In this document: positions 36,621 to 47,979 of the stretch, in pieces
Position numbering within the stretch: position 1 is the stretch's first letter
How the letters are laid out: each line of letters starts with the position of its first letter
DNA from: Posidonia oceanica
Taxonomy: Eukaryota > Streptophyta > Magnoliopsida > Alismatales > Posidoniaceae
DNA: 64,000 nucleotides
NCBI GenBank assembly: GCA_037176725.1
Contig: JAZBRS010000023.1
Location: forward strand, 29,445,001 to 29,509,000
Direction of reading: 5' to 3'
Translations under genes and position numbers: made by a program
The notes under the pieces: generated by a model
Told to the model about the DNA's origin: nothing
The model's input: only the letters and a program-made list of their open reading frames with translations
Databases searched by the model: none

Positions 36621-37079
36621 ATTGAGGATGTTTGAGGGAATTAGGATGTCAGGATGTTTATATATCTATGTGAAGTAACTAGGATTTGAATAAATTTATC
36701 ACTTTATCTCTGGATAACGGATTAATAAATTATCCACAGCATACTATCCGAATCCTGATCTATTAAACTGATGGATTAGTAGATGACAGATTAACGGATT
36801 AACGGATCAGATTGAATCAAGTTAATGGGTGATACCCGGCCCACTCCCAATCCTCTATGTTTCGTCCATTAAAAAAAATACTACACGTGCTCATATAGGA
36901 CTATGGGTTACCAATAGGATGAAGTTCTACCCAGTGTAGCTTTGGTTTATCCAAATATCAATGGGATGGAAACTGATCATTAGATCTTCGACTTGACTAA
37001 TTTTTTCATGCAAAATTAGTACATATTAAGGTGCCAATTAATGTAATTGTGAAACACAAACCCTTTCTACTTTTGATTG

Positions 37080-37340
37080 GGATTCAAATGATTAGTTCGT
37101 GGTGCATGTGGTTTTATGAACTCGTAGTTATGACTGTGACTTTCGGTATAACTAATGCACACTCCACTTTCCAAATGATGTGTTTTGGTCTTACATGAGA
37201 AGATTTACATGAGTTTTTCTTTTTTATGATATTCAAGTGTATAGCCATTCTATATCTAATAATATTAAACATCTAGGTGGGGTCTTCACCATATTATAAG
37301 GAAGCATCAGCTATATACTAAGCTCTCTGACATGCCTATG
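37080..37340 (+). pseudogene. Ty3/gypsy reverse transcriptase fragment, left half
   Basis: The plus strand encodes a degraded FGITNAHSTFQ motif near 37142-37175 and YDIQVYSHS at the usual FDDILVYS position, where the catalytic Asp pair reads YD. It stops at the Tork-type copia insertion (37341) and resumes at 57982. Confidence 0.7.
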
Positions 37341-37951
37341 TGTTGCAACGTAAGCACAAGGAATACAGAAGATCAACAGAAAACAAACACACAAACAATC
37401 AATCACACAACAAAGAAGAGAAAAAGATTTACGTGATTCACCACAAAGGACTACGTCCACAGGCGGCAGCGAGGAGGAGGTTTCTCCATGCTTCAATATG
37501 TTACAAGGATGAGGGGAGAGACCGGAGGAGCAGCTGTCACGTCTCCCTCTAGGTTTACAATGGAATGAGCAACTCAATAAGCTCTAAAATGGGTTACAAT
37601 ATTTAAATAGTCTGTCGTAATGGATGTCTGGTCGAACGTTCGTTTCAAGGCGAAATTCCCAACTTCGAGAAAATAGACAAGACAGACGTCTGGACCAGAC
37701 ATCCGTTAATTCTCTAACTTTATCAGGGATGTTGGTGGACGTCCGGGCCGGACATCCACAAATGCTCTGACCATTTCCAGAAGAGTGGTGGACGTCCGCG
37801 AATGCTCTAGAAGAGTAGAGATGTCCGATACAAACGTCTGCTCAAGTACTGATGTCTCAACCTCCCCTTCAGATGAGATGGCGAACGTCCGACCAGGCGT
37901 TCACTCGATGCTCTACTGCCAAGCACCTTGGATTTAAGGCATATTTCAACC
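37341..37951 (-). repeat. 3' LTR of the Tork-type copia element
   Basis: The termini are TGTTGCAACG and CATATTTCAACC on the plus strand; the last C is A in the other LTR. A TATTTAAATA box lies at about 37600-37609. Four or five GACGTCYGG/CCRGACGTC palindromes lie between 37620 and 37900. The polypurine tract AAGGTAGAGAAT (minus strand) lies just right of it. Confidence 0.88.
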
Positions 37952-38021
37952 ATTCTCTACCTTGACTTGAATCCTCTCAGAACAGACCCTTGCCACCGCC
38001 AACCCCACCTTGGGACTACTG

Positions 38022-38326
38022 CTAACTATCAACATTGAGCAAGTCCAAACAATGCAGAAACATGCTCTCAGAAACTAGTTTGGTGAACATATTAGCCAAA
38101 TTGTCTTTAGTACCAATCTTCTTCACCTTGATTCTCTTCTTTGTACGGATGAAGTGATATCTCATATCAATATGTTTGGTCCTGTCATGATGCACTTGAT
38201 CCTTGGCTAAGCATATAGCACTCAGACTGTCGCAATACACTATAGCCTGATATTGTTGTAGTCCAAGATCTCCAACAAGTCCTTTAAGCTGGATGCCTTC
38301 CTTAGTAGCTCCCGTCAATGCCATAT
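38022..38326 (-). pseudogene. RNase H C-terminal half of the Tork-type copia pol
   Basis: It encodes ALTGATKEGIQLKGLV, then YCDSLSAICLAKDQ and HDRTKHIDMRYHFIR, the standard copia RNase H end, with its stop at 38022-38024. It joins exactly to the segment ending at 53705. Codons beyond 38326 belong to the inserted LTR, not to copia. Confidence 0.9.
38322..38326. repeat. Target-site duplication CCATA (left) of the gag-only Tat/Ogre element
   Basis: CCATA occurs here and at 53705-53709, directly outside both LTR ends. It lies within the copia codons for EYM/ALT. Confidence 0.92.
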
Positions 38327-41300
38327 GTAGACACCCCATTTCGATAGCCTGGAAGATGGTGGTTTCTCCTGCAAGCTTCTCGAACCTTGGGATAGCCAAT
38401 CTCACCTAAAAAACCCCCAAGAACTTCACTCAAGCCCACCTAAGCCTTAGCCCACTTAACCAATGCCCAAAAGCCAAAGCAAAGCCCAACTTAGGCCTTT
38501 TTCCTCTTAGGCTCATTGGACGCACCCTGTGCCAATGTCCAACGAGTTGGGAGTTGCAGCGGCCACCGCCACCTCTTGCTCATCGCCTCCGTCTGTCCTT
38601 CCGCCCATACCGTACTTACTAGCTGTCCTCTCACCCCACTACAGCCACCCGCTAGGTGCCAAGCCCACCTGCTCCCTGCCACGGCATCCATTCCTCCGCC
38701 GGCGAGTCTTCGGCTCTCACAGCACCCACTGCCACCGCCGCTTGCGTCCTGCCACCACCGCGACTTTGGCCACCTCCGGACAAGCCCCACTAACTCCCCT
38801 GACATGCCTCGTGGCCTCCCCACTCACGCCATGCCCTGCCAACACCTCTGCCACCTCTGCAACGCTGCTGCCATATTTCCAGCAGAACCCAACAAAACCA
38901 AGACTTCACCGCATTTTGCAGACCACCACACGCACTTGCAAGAAAATTGGCAGCCTCCCGAGCCTTGAGTGAGTTACCACAAGTGCACCCAAGCCTCTAG
39001 CAACCTCTCCCGAGCTTCCCTTGCATCCCAGGAGCTCGCCGGAGTAGCCACTGCCGCCTTCTTCCTTGCTTCCGGCCAACTGCAAACAGTGCCTTCCGGC
39101 CGCGTTCAGGTGCATTTTTCTTCCCCCTAGCTAGCATGTACACGTAGTAGTATGTTAAACTAGTTTGCACGCACGCACGCCTCCTTGGTTGGCCAGAAAA
39201 GCCTCGACCGCAGGCCGCGAGGAGGAGGAGGTGGGTGGAGCAATCCACCCACCCATTTCTGGCGCCGAGCATATGGGCATGCTCGTTGTCACTCCCTCTT
39301 TCTTCCTAACAAGTTGGTTTGGGATTTTTGGCCGCCTTGGCCACTGATCTTGGCCAGGAAGCTCCCCGACCTGTTGGACGCGTCTTCTGGTGCGTCCAAT
39401 GTTGGACGCGCCATGAGGTGGCGTCCAACACCCCTGCATGCCAGCTTATTTATTTTCCTTCTTTGCTTCTATATTGTTGTGGTCTAAATGCTTTTAACTG
39501 TGGATTATTGTTACAAGCTTTCCTTCATGCCCTTAGATGTCATGCCATGTCTAATATAGGATTTTAATCTCAGTTTGGATCCATTGTTGCATGCTTCTGA
39601 TTTGCTTTGCTGCTTCCCTGTGTAGGACGCTGGAATGCATCGCGTCCTACGTTGGACGCTGGTGCATCCAGCGTCCTATGCTTATGCTTGCTTGCACCTG
39701 CTTAGATGCTCAAATATTGCATGTATTTATGATGCTTAATTACTTGATTCATGTATGCATGCCTGGGTTTAGCCTATTTTCAGTAGCTTGGATGCATGCT
39801 TAAGTAGTTTTTTTTTGGGCTAGTTTTCTCTGCAGTTTAGTGTGCTTGCCTCCTGTCTGTGTTGGATGCGGCTGGTAACCGCGTTCTATGTTGGACGCAG
39901 TTGCTTGCTGCGTCCTATTCATATGCATGTCTGCCTTTGCTTTGATGCTTGCATGATGCTTTATTTTTTCTAGTTTGTTGCTTGATCCATGCATGCATGT
40001 TCATCTCTTGGGTCCTGTGACCATGGCTTCCAGGTTTGCAAGGTTTTCTACTCAGTTTGCATGCAAGTTTCTTTTAGGTCTGTTCCCAGGGTGTTGGACG
40101 CTGAGGGTGCTAGCGTCCTACATAGGACGCAGGCACTGCAGCGTCCAACACACCAACTAGCCTTCTGTTTATTGCTTTATTTTCTCGCCACCTTGGTTTG
40201 AATGCTATATTTGTGCGGATCATCTTGCATGTTTCCCTTTATGCCATCCACATGCTATGCTTTAATCTTGCTTTGGTCTTGGCACGTTTCTCATTTCTGC
40301 ATCTCAGTTTGACCTACCTGGCTGTAGGACGCTAGAGTTCCCAGCATCCTAAGTTGGACACTGGTAGAGCTCGCGTCTTACGCCCTAGTTTATCTGCTTA
40401 CATCTTGTATCTTATTGTCTGCATTATTTTGGGATGTTTAGCTAGACCATGTGCGTGCATGCGATTCCATGGGTTTTCTTTCAACATCTTGCATGTTTGC
40501 ATCGCATTTTTATCAGCTTGCATGCTGCAGTTTGCATGTTTCTGTTGGCTAGGCGTTGCACGCAGAATGCTCTGCTATCCTATGTTGGACGCTGGATATT
40601 CTAGCGTCCAACGCTCTACAGCATTTTAAGTCATCTTTATGCTTGCATCTTACCCCTAAATCTTTTATGGTTATTCATCTTGCTTGCCTAGCTTGACCTG
40701 CATATCTACCACTGCCATGTTGCACTTGCATCGCATTCATGCATCTAGAATGCATTGATTTCCAAAATTGCATGTGTTCTTTGCTGTTTGCCTCCTGTAA
40801 GTATTGGACATCCTCTGTCCCTGCGTCCAACATTGGACGCAAGTCATTGTTGCGTTCAACACTTACAGTTGGCTGAACTCTATTTTAAAGCACCGATTTG
40901 GTTTCACTTGTCGCTTTTTGCATTTTATCGTCTCCGATACATGCCTCGACACCCATGCAGGCTGTCGAACCCCTGTTTTTGGCTTTACGCCCCGCATCGC
41001 CTGTTTTCCCATGGTTTCTCGCCTCAGACTTGTTTTCCTTTGCAAGTCACTCGCATTGCATAGCTTTTATCGCCTGCATTTGCATTAGGGCGGTGATGCT
41101 TACTGTCTGTAGTTCTTACGAACCAGGGTTCGCCCGATTCGGAACACAGGCAGCGCTGCTGAGCTCATAGGTTGCACGTTTAATTTTCCATGCATAGCAC
41201 TCAGGTATTTAGGCATTTAAAGCATTAGGCATGCATAGCATCTATCGCCCTCGGGATTACAGTTAAAGGCAATCATTGCCGAAATTCCGGCATATGCGAG

Positions 41301-41708
41301 CGTTAAGCCTAGAAAGACAGATTCTCGGACGTATCGAGGGTGCCTAACACATTCCCCGTGTGTAACAGAAGTCCTTACCCTTTCTCTTGGCCTGCAATGA
41401 CCATTATGTCATCATCCTAGGCATGAGTTATAACATAGCATAGCATTGCATAGCATCGCATCTCTTTACATCCTTTTTGCATGGTTTTGCATGTCTTTCA
41501 AGCATTTCCCCGATTTTCCTTGTCTCCCGACTTAATAGACATGGTGGCGACTTTGATTTGTCTTATCTTTCCTTTTTACGTCTTTTGCCAGCGTTTCCGA
41601 GTAAAGTTTCCTTCCTCGGATCTAACCGCTAATAGTGAACCTATTTCCGATCGGTGCACGTGAGCTTTGGCATCGTGCACGGACGATCCGATTTTCAGAA
41701 TTACTATA
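38327..41708 (+). repeat. 5' LTR of the gag-only Tat/Ogre element
   Basis: It starts TGTAGACACCCCATTTCGATAG and ends GGATTACTATA-like (AGAATTACTATA), where the last CA has become TA. A GC-rich block lies at 38560-39100. The middle holds seven hairpin pairs at 39373-40860. The last 800 bases (from about 40910) match the 3' LTR and the solo LTR at 5166, including CGAACCAGGGTTCG and AGCAGCGCTGCT. ORFs inside it are not genes. Confidence 0.87.
39373..40860. repeat. Seven back-to-back hairpin pairs, about 240-bp period
   Basis: Pairs start at 39373, 39622, 39861, 40093, 40324, 40555 and 40803. Each hairpin is 28 or 29 bases, and the two of a pair touch without spacer. The arms are variants of GTTGGACGC/GCGTCCAAC and GTAGGACGC/GCGTCCTAC with a 10-11 base middle that often pairs further. 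Sequence between pairs is TGCATGC-rich and also related from unit to unit. Confidence 0.88.
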
Positions 41709-41709
41709 G

Positions 41710-41728
41710 TGGCGACTCTGCTGGGGAC
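41710..41728 (+). other. Primer binding site (tRNA-Arg) of the gag-only element
   Basis: TGGCGACTCTGCTGGGGAC begins one base after the LTR. Its complement CCCCAGCAGAGTCGCCA matches the 3' end of plant tRNA-Arg (CCCCAGCGGAGTCG plus CCA) except one base. tRNA-Arg priming is characteristic of Ogre/Tat elements. Confidence 0.88.
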
Positions 41729-42853
41729 ACTAGACTCCGGCTTTCGCTTCTGGCTTTCTCGCCCGCTTGGGTTTCGCACTTTGCTTACCTTGTGCTTTTG
41801 CATGCCTTGCTTGTTTGCTTGCTTGCCTGTTTACTTACTTGCTTTATGCCATTTTTGCTTGCATTACTTTATTTCTTGCATTATGCATGTCTAAATATTT
41901 GCTTGGCGCACCATGCATGCCTTTTGAGTGGTAAATGTTTTGTTTTACACAAATACTATGCCACTACACATACACATGCCATGCATACTTGCTTTTTGAT
42001 ATGATGAGTGTCTTCCCTTCACTATCATGTCCACTACACTTGCACATGCCATACCCATACTTTTTGCCTTGCTGTGTGATTGCTTGCATGCCATGACTTT
42101 CTGTTTCTCTCCCATTCATGCTTATGCCATGCCTAGGATAGTAGAAACATGCTTGCTCCCCTTTTGCTTAATCTAAAAGCTACAATATAGCAAAGCAATA
42201 ACATCTAAGCATAACTAGAGCCAAAACTTGCAATTTTCCCCTTTGGTTAAATAAAATGCAAGTAAAACACTCTAAAGCATTCGCATGATCATCATTCTAG
42301 AAAGCATACATTCTTCTCATCTGAGTCCACCTATAGTCTGTGAAGGATGGTCCCGGCCTCTTGCCCCACTGCTTTGGCATGGCACAAGTCAGTCGGTCTG
42401 TCCCCCCTTGTCAAGGGTCGTGTCGGCGCTAGTGGAGGGTACCACCCATGCTTTTGGCAGGGTCGAGGCCACCAACGCACCACTCCGTCGCTGCCTGAGC
42501 TCTGGCCAGGATTTAGATGGGGACCCACTCTTTTCTGACCTAGGGTCTGTCTAAACCCATTATCCATGAGTGCGTTCTAGTGGGTCATCCACTCAGGACA
42601 TGCATGGTGAGAGAACGCATATTAAGGCATTCATCTGCACGTGTGCCATTCATGCCACCCCTAATAACTCTTTTTGCATCCAACCTCTAACGCATTTATT
42701 GGTTTTGCAGGTAGGTGCGGGTTCCTTAGTCAAGATCTTGAGCGTCCCTCCTTCCTGTCTCTGAGCTATCTGTCGCCTCCGACAATAGCTTGCCTTAGGT
42801 CTCGTGTCCCTGCCTTCAGCTGCAGACCTGTTCACACTCGCTTGCTGTCCGTT
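41729..42853 (+). other. Leader between primer site and gag
   Basis: It is rich in CTTGCTTGC and GCATGCC words and contains no conserved ORF. Such leaders would hold the packaging signal. Confidence 0.5.
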
Positions 42854-45100
42854 ATGGCCCAGCATACCGGTGAGCCCTCTTCCTTTTTGGCATCAGGGGA
42901 GATACCGACTTCAGTTTCTCCTTCCCTTCCTTTGACATCCCCTGTCTCTTCTCCACTTCTGGTGCAAGAGACTTCCCAACCACTTTATTTGGAACAAGGG
43001 TCGACCCCACTCGACCTGGAGCTTGTCACTGAGTTAACCGCGGTGATCGCCACTCGGGCTCTAGGAGCGTCGCCATCCTAGGGCCTACCCATCTAGGGAA
43101 TCTAGCCTTCTACGGCTGCCTCTTGCGTAGGATCTACTCCTATTGCTTCCTCGATTGCCGTGTCCCCTTTGGCGGATACCCTTTTGCATCCCGGCCCGTC
43201 GGTCGATGATTTCCCTGCCTCGCAAGCACAGCGTCTATTGGCTAAGGCCGATAGGCTGCGAAGCATGGCTTTTACACTCGATCCGACTGCGGCCCGCTCT
43301 TCCCGTCCGACCCCTGAGGTTCCGGTGCAGCCCGCTATAGCTCCGTAGCCTCACCACTCTGCACTTCAGCCCTCATCATTGCCCCAACTCCTCACAGCTT
43401 CTGCGATACAGGCGCTTTATCTGCCTCCTGCATCTGCACAACACTTTGCACAGCATGCAACTCCTTCATTTGGTGGCCAATCTTTTGGATTGGCAAGAGC
43501 ACAGCACCCGTCAGGCCCGTTGCCCGGCACCGTGCCAGTGCAACAGCTACTGCTCCCACGCACTAAACTTTACACTGCACAGCATACTATCTATCCATCT
43601 CCTTTGCATCAGGTTCAAACCCCTGCATACATATCACCGCACTTTACACCCTCGCACGGGTATGCTGGCCCTCACGCTACGACACCAGGTGGCGTGATGG
43701 TGGATGCGGAGGAGCGCTTTTGCGCGACCCACACAACATACGTTGTCCCTGCCTCTGCTGCACAACCATCGCTAGCAGTAGCTTCAGATGCCTACCTCAC
43801 TAGGTTGGATAATCTAGAAGAAGCATTTCGTAAAGTGCAAGGCATGGACCGCCAGCCCTACCAATTCCGGGACCTCTGCTACTTTCCAGAGGCCGCACTC
43901 CCTTCGAAGTTTCACATCCCGAAATTCGATAAATACAATGGTAAAGGCTGCCTCATCTCGCATCTGAAGGTATACTGCGGGGACATTGCTCAGCTGCAGG
44001 CTGATGAAAGGCTCTGTATCCGCCTGTTTCAGAAGAGTCTAACCGACTCCGCGCTCAAGTGGTTCACTTCCCTTGACATGGCTGCGGTTCAGACTTGGAT
44101 TGATCTTTCTCAGGCTTTCCTTGAGCAGTATTCTTTCAACCTCGACTTGATTCCCAAGTGGGAGGATCTTGTCGCCATCCGGCAGAGGCTCCAAGAGCCA
44201 TTCAGGGAGTATGTCGGTCGCTGGCGCTCCACAGCCGCCCAGGTTAGAGATAGACCCTCTGAGGAGGATTCTATCGAGATGATCTTCAAAGGGGCGCTGC
44301 CAGCGATTGGGACTCTACTTTGCATTCAGCACATCACTAGTTTTGCATCACTGATTAGAGCTGGCGCCCGCGTGGAAAGCTCACTACGAAGTAGGCATTT
44401 CCCCACACTTTCTGCATTGGCTAGGCAAGCCAACACCTCCAGCAATCGCTGCAGCAGCAACAACAACAACGACTCCACTTCCGATTACTCCGGACAGCAC
44501 GCCGACGCATACGCCGATTCTCCCGAAGAGCCTGCCTTTGCAGCGAGTCAGCCAACCCCTTTTCCGCTAGAGCACGCACCTAGCTATGCACCCACTGCCA
44601 CTGTCGAGCCAGTGCATCACGTCGCACCAGCTCGACAGGGACAACAGCCTAAGTAGAGACGAGGTCGTCGCACTGAGAGCGACCTCACCCCACTTGGTGA
44701 ACCGCTAAGCGCCGTCTTTCTTTAGGTTGTGTCACTTTTGAGGCTCCCGGAAACTCGCCTGCCACCAAACCCTCTTCCAAGGTGGTACGATGCGAGCAAG
44801 CACTGCGATTACCATCAAGCTGCGGGGCACTCGACGGATAATTGCCACACTCTTCGAGATGTCGTTTAGAACCTGATTGACAATGTAGCCCTCGTTGTCA
44901 GTCCACAGGAGGCTGCACATACACATGCACTTGCACTTGCACACCCTAATGTAGCCAGCCCTTCCTCTTCCGAGCCTGTAGGCTTCGAAGATCCTAGAAC
45001 CACGGGGGTCTTCTCCCTCACTCCAGTCTTCTCTGAGTTCAGCTTCGCCCAGGTGGATCCTCTTGATCCCATCGGCGCAATCTCCTTTTCCTTTTCCTAG
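42854..45100 (+). pseudogene. gag of the Tat/Ogre element, one frame with five internal TAG codons
   Basis: From the ATG at 42854 (MAQHTGEPSS) one frame runs 749 codons to the TAG at 45098. It is broken by TAG at 43079, 43346, 44654, 44723 and 44867 and by no frameshift that I can see. After a Pro/Ser-rich N-terminus comes the retrotransposon gag domain (about 43850-44400: KFHIPKFDKYNGKG, LFQKSLTDSALKWFTSL, EQYSFNLDLIP). A short zinc-binding segment follows (CDYHQAAGHSTDNCHTLRDVV, 44804-44866). The protein would form the particle that packages the RNA. The 44867 stop stands at an expected Gln. Nothing enzymatic follows it. Confidence 0.88.
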
Positions 45101-47100
45101 CTCGTCCGAGGGACGCTCGGAAGTGCAGCAGCATCGTCAACAGCAAGCCCGATCGCAGCGCCATCCAGGTCAACTTCTCCTCCAACCCTACCAGCTCCAG
45201 TGCTCCCTGCACTGCTGTCAGCAGCTCCAGTGCTCCCTGCACTGTCGTCAGCAGCTCCCGCAACCCCAGTGCTCCTCGCACTGCCGACAGTAGACCTCGC
45301 CGACAGCATCAGCAGCGTAGGAACGGACCCAGCACCTCCCTCCTGAGGTCGCTGACAGGTAAGTCCCTCTTACCTCTCTTTTGTTTCCTGTATTGTCTTT
45401 TCTTTTCGTTTTGTTTCGTTTTTTGCGTTTTCTTGCCTTGTCAGAAAATAATAAAAAGCATAAAAATAGCAAAAACCTAAAAACATGCATTTCTTTCTCC
45501 TGCATGCATTCAGCACTGGGTTGGCAGCCCAAACTGCTCGACGATAGGTTCGTTAACCTATCACCATCGGGTTGATATCCCTAACTATTCGGCAATGGGT
45601 CCGTCAACTCATCATCGGGTTGATATCTCTAACTATTCGGTGATAGGTCTATCAATTATCACCTGGCACATATCAATCACCTTGCATGCATATTAATTAT
45701 CTTGCACATATCTATCATCATGCATTGTCATTTACTGCATGTATATATCATTTCTTGCAACCCACAAAAGCAAAAAAAATCAAGAAAATAAAAAACAACC
45801 AAAAATATTTTTTTCACCTTTCTACTGGTTTTCCCTTTTTATTTTTCCTAAACCAAAAACCATAAAAATACAAAACCAATGCAAAAACCAAAAAACATAT
45901 TTGTCCCTTCCCTTTCTAAAAAATACAAAACCCATAAACATTTGTATAATCCAAAACCTGGCTTTGGACAAACAAGCAGCGCCTAGAAGATGTCAAGCAG
46001 TGACAGTCTCAGGCAGGTCTCACCTGAGCAGCGCCATCTCTTGCATGTGGCTACAGAGTGAGACTAGAGCAGAATAGAGCGACTCGTGGAGTTCAAAGCT
46101 CCCAAAGCGAGATCCACCTTATCAAGAAAGTCCACCAGACATGGAGAGGACCAAAGCAGAGCAGAGCATAGCCAGAGGCTGTCTACACATTACAGAGGCT
46201 GAAGGTGTACGTCGATCAGCCGAACTTTCAACGTCTCACCTAGGACTGCTACCCCAAGAGGACGAAGACATGCATGTCCAAAAGAATAGAGGTCATGTGA
46301 GAAAAAATATGACAACAAGATATGCATGCTGAGCATTAAAAGAACAATGAAGAAAGAAGTTGAAGAAAGAAGGCACTCATGAGAGAAGTGACTCGGACAA
46401 GCATTGAAGCCCCCTCAGCTATCAACTTCAAGCACCGTATTGCCAATTGCACGGGATACATTATTAGGAAGACTTGGCCCCATCTTCCGAGCACAACAGC
46501 ATGCTCCAATCCCTTATGCAGGATACAACGCTACCCCCTTTGGCAGGCTAGATGCAACTCCAATCACTCAAGAGGGGAAAAGAAAAATCTATTCCATGAG
46601 TGTCAAAAGCGGTAGCTGGTCCCCAAGGAATTGAGACGGAGGCTACGAAGCTACATCCAATGCTTCTGCTACCCATGCAGCCAAAGGCTATACTCTACAA
46701 AGCTGAAGCCTCATCCTGAACCAAGAGTGAGAAAGGGAGCCACCGACCACAACTCGGCATGGTGTCGCTCGAGGATCGAGTCTCCTGAGTCAGAAAATGC
46801 AGAAGCACCCTCATGGCACAGTTGCTTTGAGTCCAAAGCCACCAAAACATGCATGCTGTAATATATTTTTATCTTCCCTTCTCCCTGTTTTCGAAAATCG
46901 GAGCTAAGGATGAGCACTTTTGCCTACCTCGCTCAGAGGCTCCGCGCTTTTCAAATTCTGCCGTCCACCGCGTTGGGTAGGTCTATGATGACCGGCATGT
47001 TCATTGTTTGTCACTTCGTGACGTTGCATTGCGTGCCCACGCTGAGACCATTGCACACCCACCACGAGGGGTTCCCTGTTTTATCTCTGCATCATCCTGC
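45100..47100 (+). other. Non-coding interior of the gag-only element
   Basis: 45100-45310 has CAGCTCCAGTGCTCCCTGCACTG repeats (about 30-bp unit at 45190-45280). 45700-45960 is A-rich. 45960-46900 has short open frames that I do not recognise. Nothing resembles pol. Confidence 0.5.
45517..45662. repeat. Hairpin array, first block (three units of about 49 bp)
   Basis: Units begin GGGTTGGCAG or GGGTTGATAT near 45518, 45569 and 45617. Each contains CTAACTATTCGG and then a stem such as GATAGGT-TCGTTA-ACCTATC (45543-45562). Confidence 0.8.
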
Positions 47101-47104
47101 ATTC

Positions 47105-47430
47105 ATCCTTGCATCCGGGCTAACAGCCCTAACTGCTCAACGATGGGTCCGTCAACCTATCATTTTGTCATCCTTGCATCCGGGCTGGCAGCCCTAACTG
47201 CTCGGTGATGGGTCCATTAACCTATCATTTTGCATTTCCATGCATCGGACTGGCAGCCCTAACTGCTCGGCGATGGGTCTGTTAACCTATCATTTTGCAT
47301 TCCTCTGCATCGGGCTAGCAGCCCTAACTGCTCGGTTGACGCCCGTTAAAATGTCATCCTGCATATTTGCATTGCATTCGGGCTGATATCCCTAACTATT
47401 CGGCGATAGGTCCGTTAACTTATCATCCAT
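47105..47430. repeat. Hairpin array, second block (five units of 62-69 bp)
   Basis: Units start near 47116, 47178, 47243, 47308 and 47377. They read GGGCTGGCAGCCCTAACTGCTCGG, a small GGGCT/AGCCC hairpin, then GATGGGT-CCRTTA-ACCTATC. Linkers contain TTTTGCAT and GCATCG. Single diverged units follow at 47545 and 47678. Confidence 0.82.
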
Positions 47431-47979
47431 CCATCCATCCTTCGCATTTCGATGCTAGAGGCGCCTCGGCTATCCCTTGGTATCATCCCTGATACCAGGG
47501 GCATCTTTTTTGCTACCCTATGGTATCACTCCCCCATCTCATCAGGTAGATATCCCTAACTATTCGGTGATAGGTCCATCAACTTATCACCCTGCATTTG
47601 CATTATCCCATTGCATTCCCCACCGGCATTGCACTTTGCATGGTGAGCCCTTACATCTGTCTCACTACATTTGTGCTGGTAGCCCTAATTACTCAGCTGG
47701 TAAACTCGTTAGTTTTGTCTCCACCTTGCATTTTGATGCCATGGACGCTTCGGCTGTCCCCTAGTATCGTTCACCGATACCAGGGGCATCTTTATTTAGC
47801 TGTCCCATGGTATCCCATCTCCATCTGCATTCAGGCTGACATCCCCATTTGTTACGAGAGCGTCTACAGACCTCTGCCACACCTTCGGGTATGGTATTCC
47901 CGTTACATTCGTGGTTACAAGTTATCCCACTTGTCACCGCCTCTCTTCCCTGACAGACTCGCTGGCCTGTCATCATCCT

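Larger units (their letters stand above)
22864..36850 (-). mobile_element. Large degraded hAT transposon containing nested insertions
   Basis: The left end reads TAGGAGTGTAAACAGG; the right end, reversed, reads TTGGGAGTGGGCCGGGTATC, sharing the GGAGTG core usual in hAT ends. Between them lies a minus-strand hAT transposase (about 25195-27085) and, further upstream on that strand, a GC-rich leader (36270-36620) ending in CAG/GTGAGT. Removing the two internal elements (23070-24430 and 27100-34732) leaves about 5 kb, a normal hAT length. The target duplication is not clear (AACATCCT on the left, ATCCTCTA on the right). The outer boundaries are therefore less certain than the transposase itself. 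Confidence 0.55.

Noticed and set aside
38516..39115. Overlapping frames of 90-150 residues in a GC-rich block
   Set aside because: Open on both strands, in an LTR, and without domain; equivalent GC-rich blocks lie in the other Tat/Ogre LTRs.
39373..40860. Regularly spaced palindromic repeats that look like a CRISPR array
   Set aside because: Plant DNA, paired hairpins, and the spacers are themselves related repeats; no cas genes.
43379..44656. 425-residue open frame as a host gene
   Set aside because: It contains a retrotransposon gag domain in a frame continuous with upstream and downstream gag parts, between a tRNA-Arg primer site and LTR.
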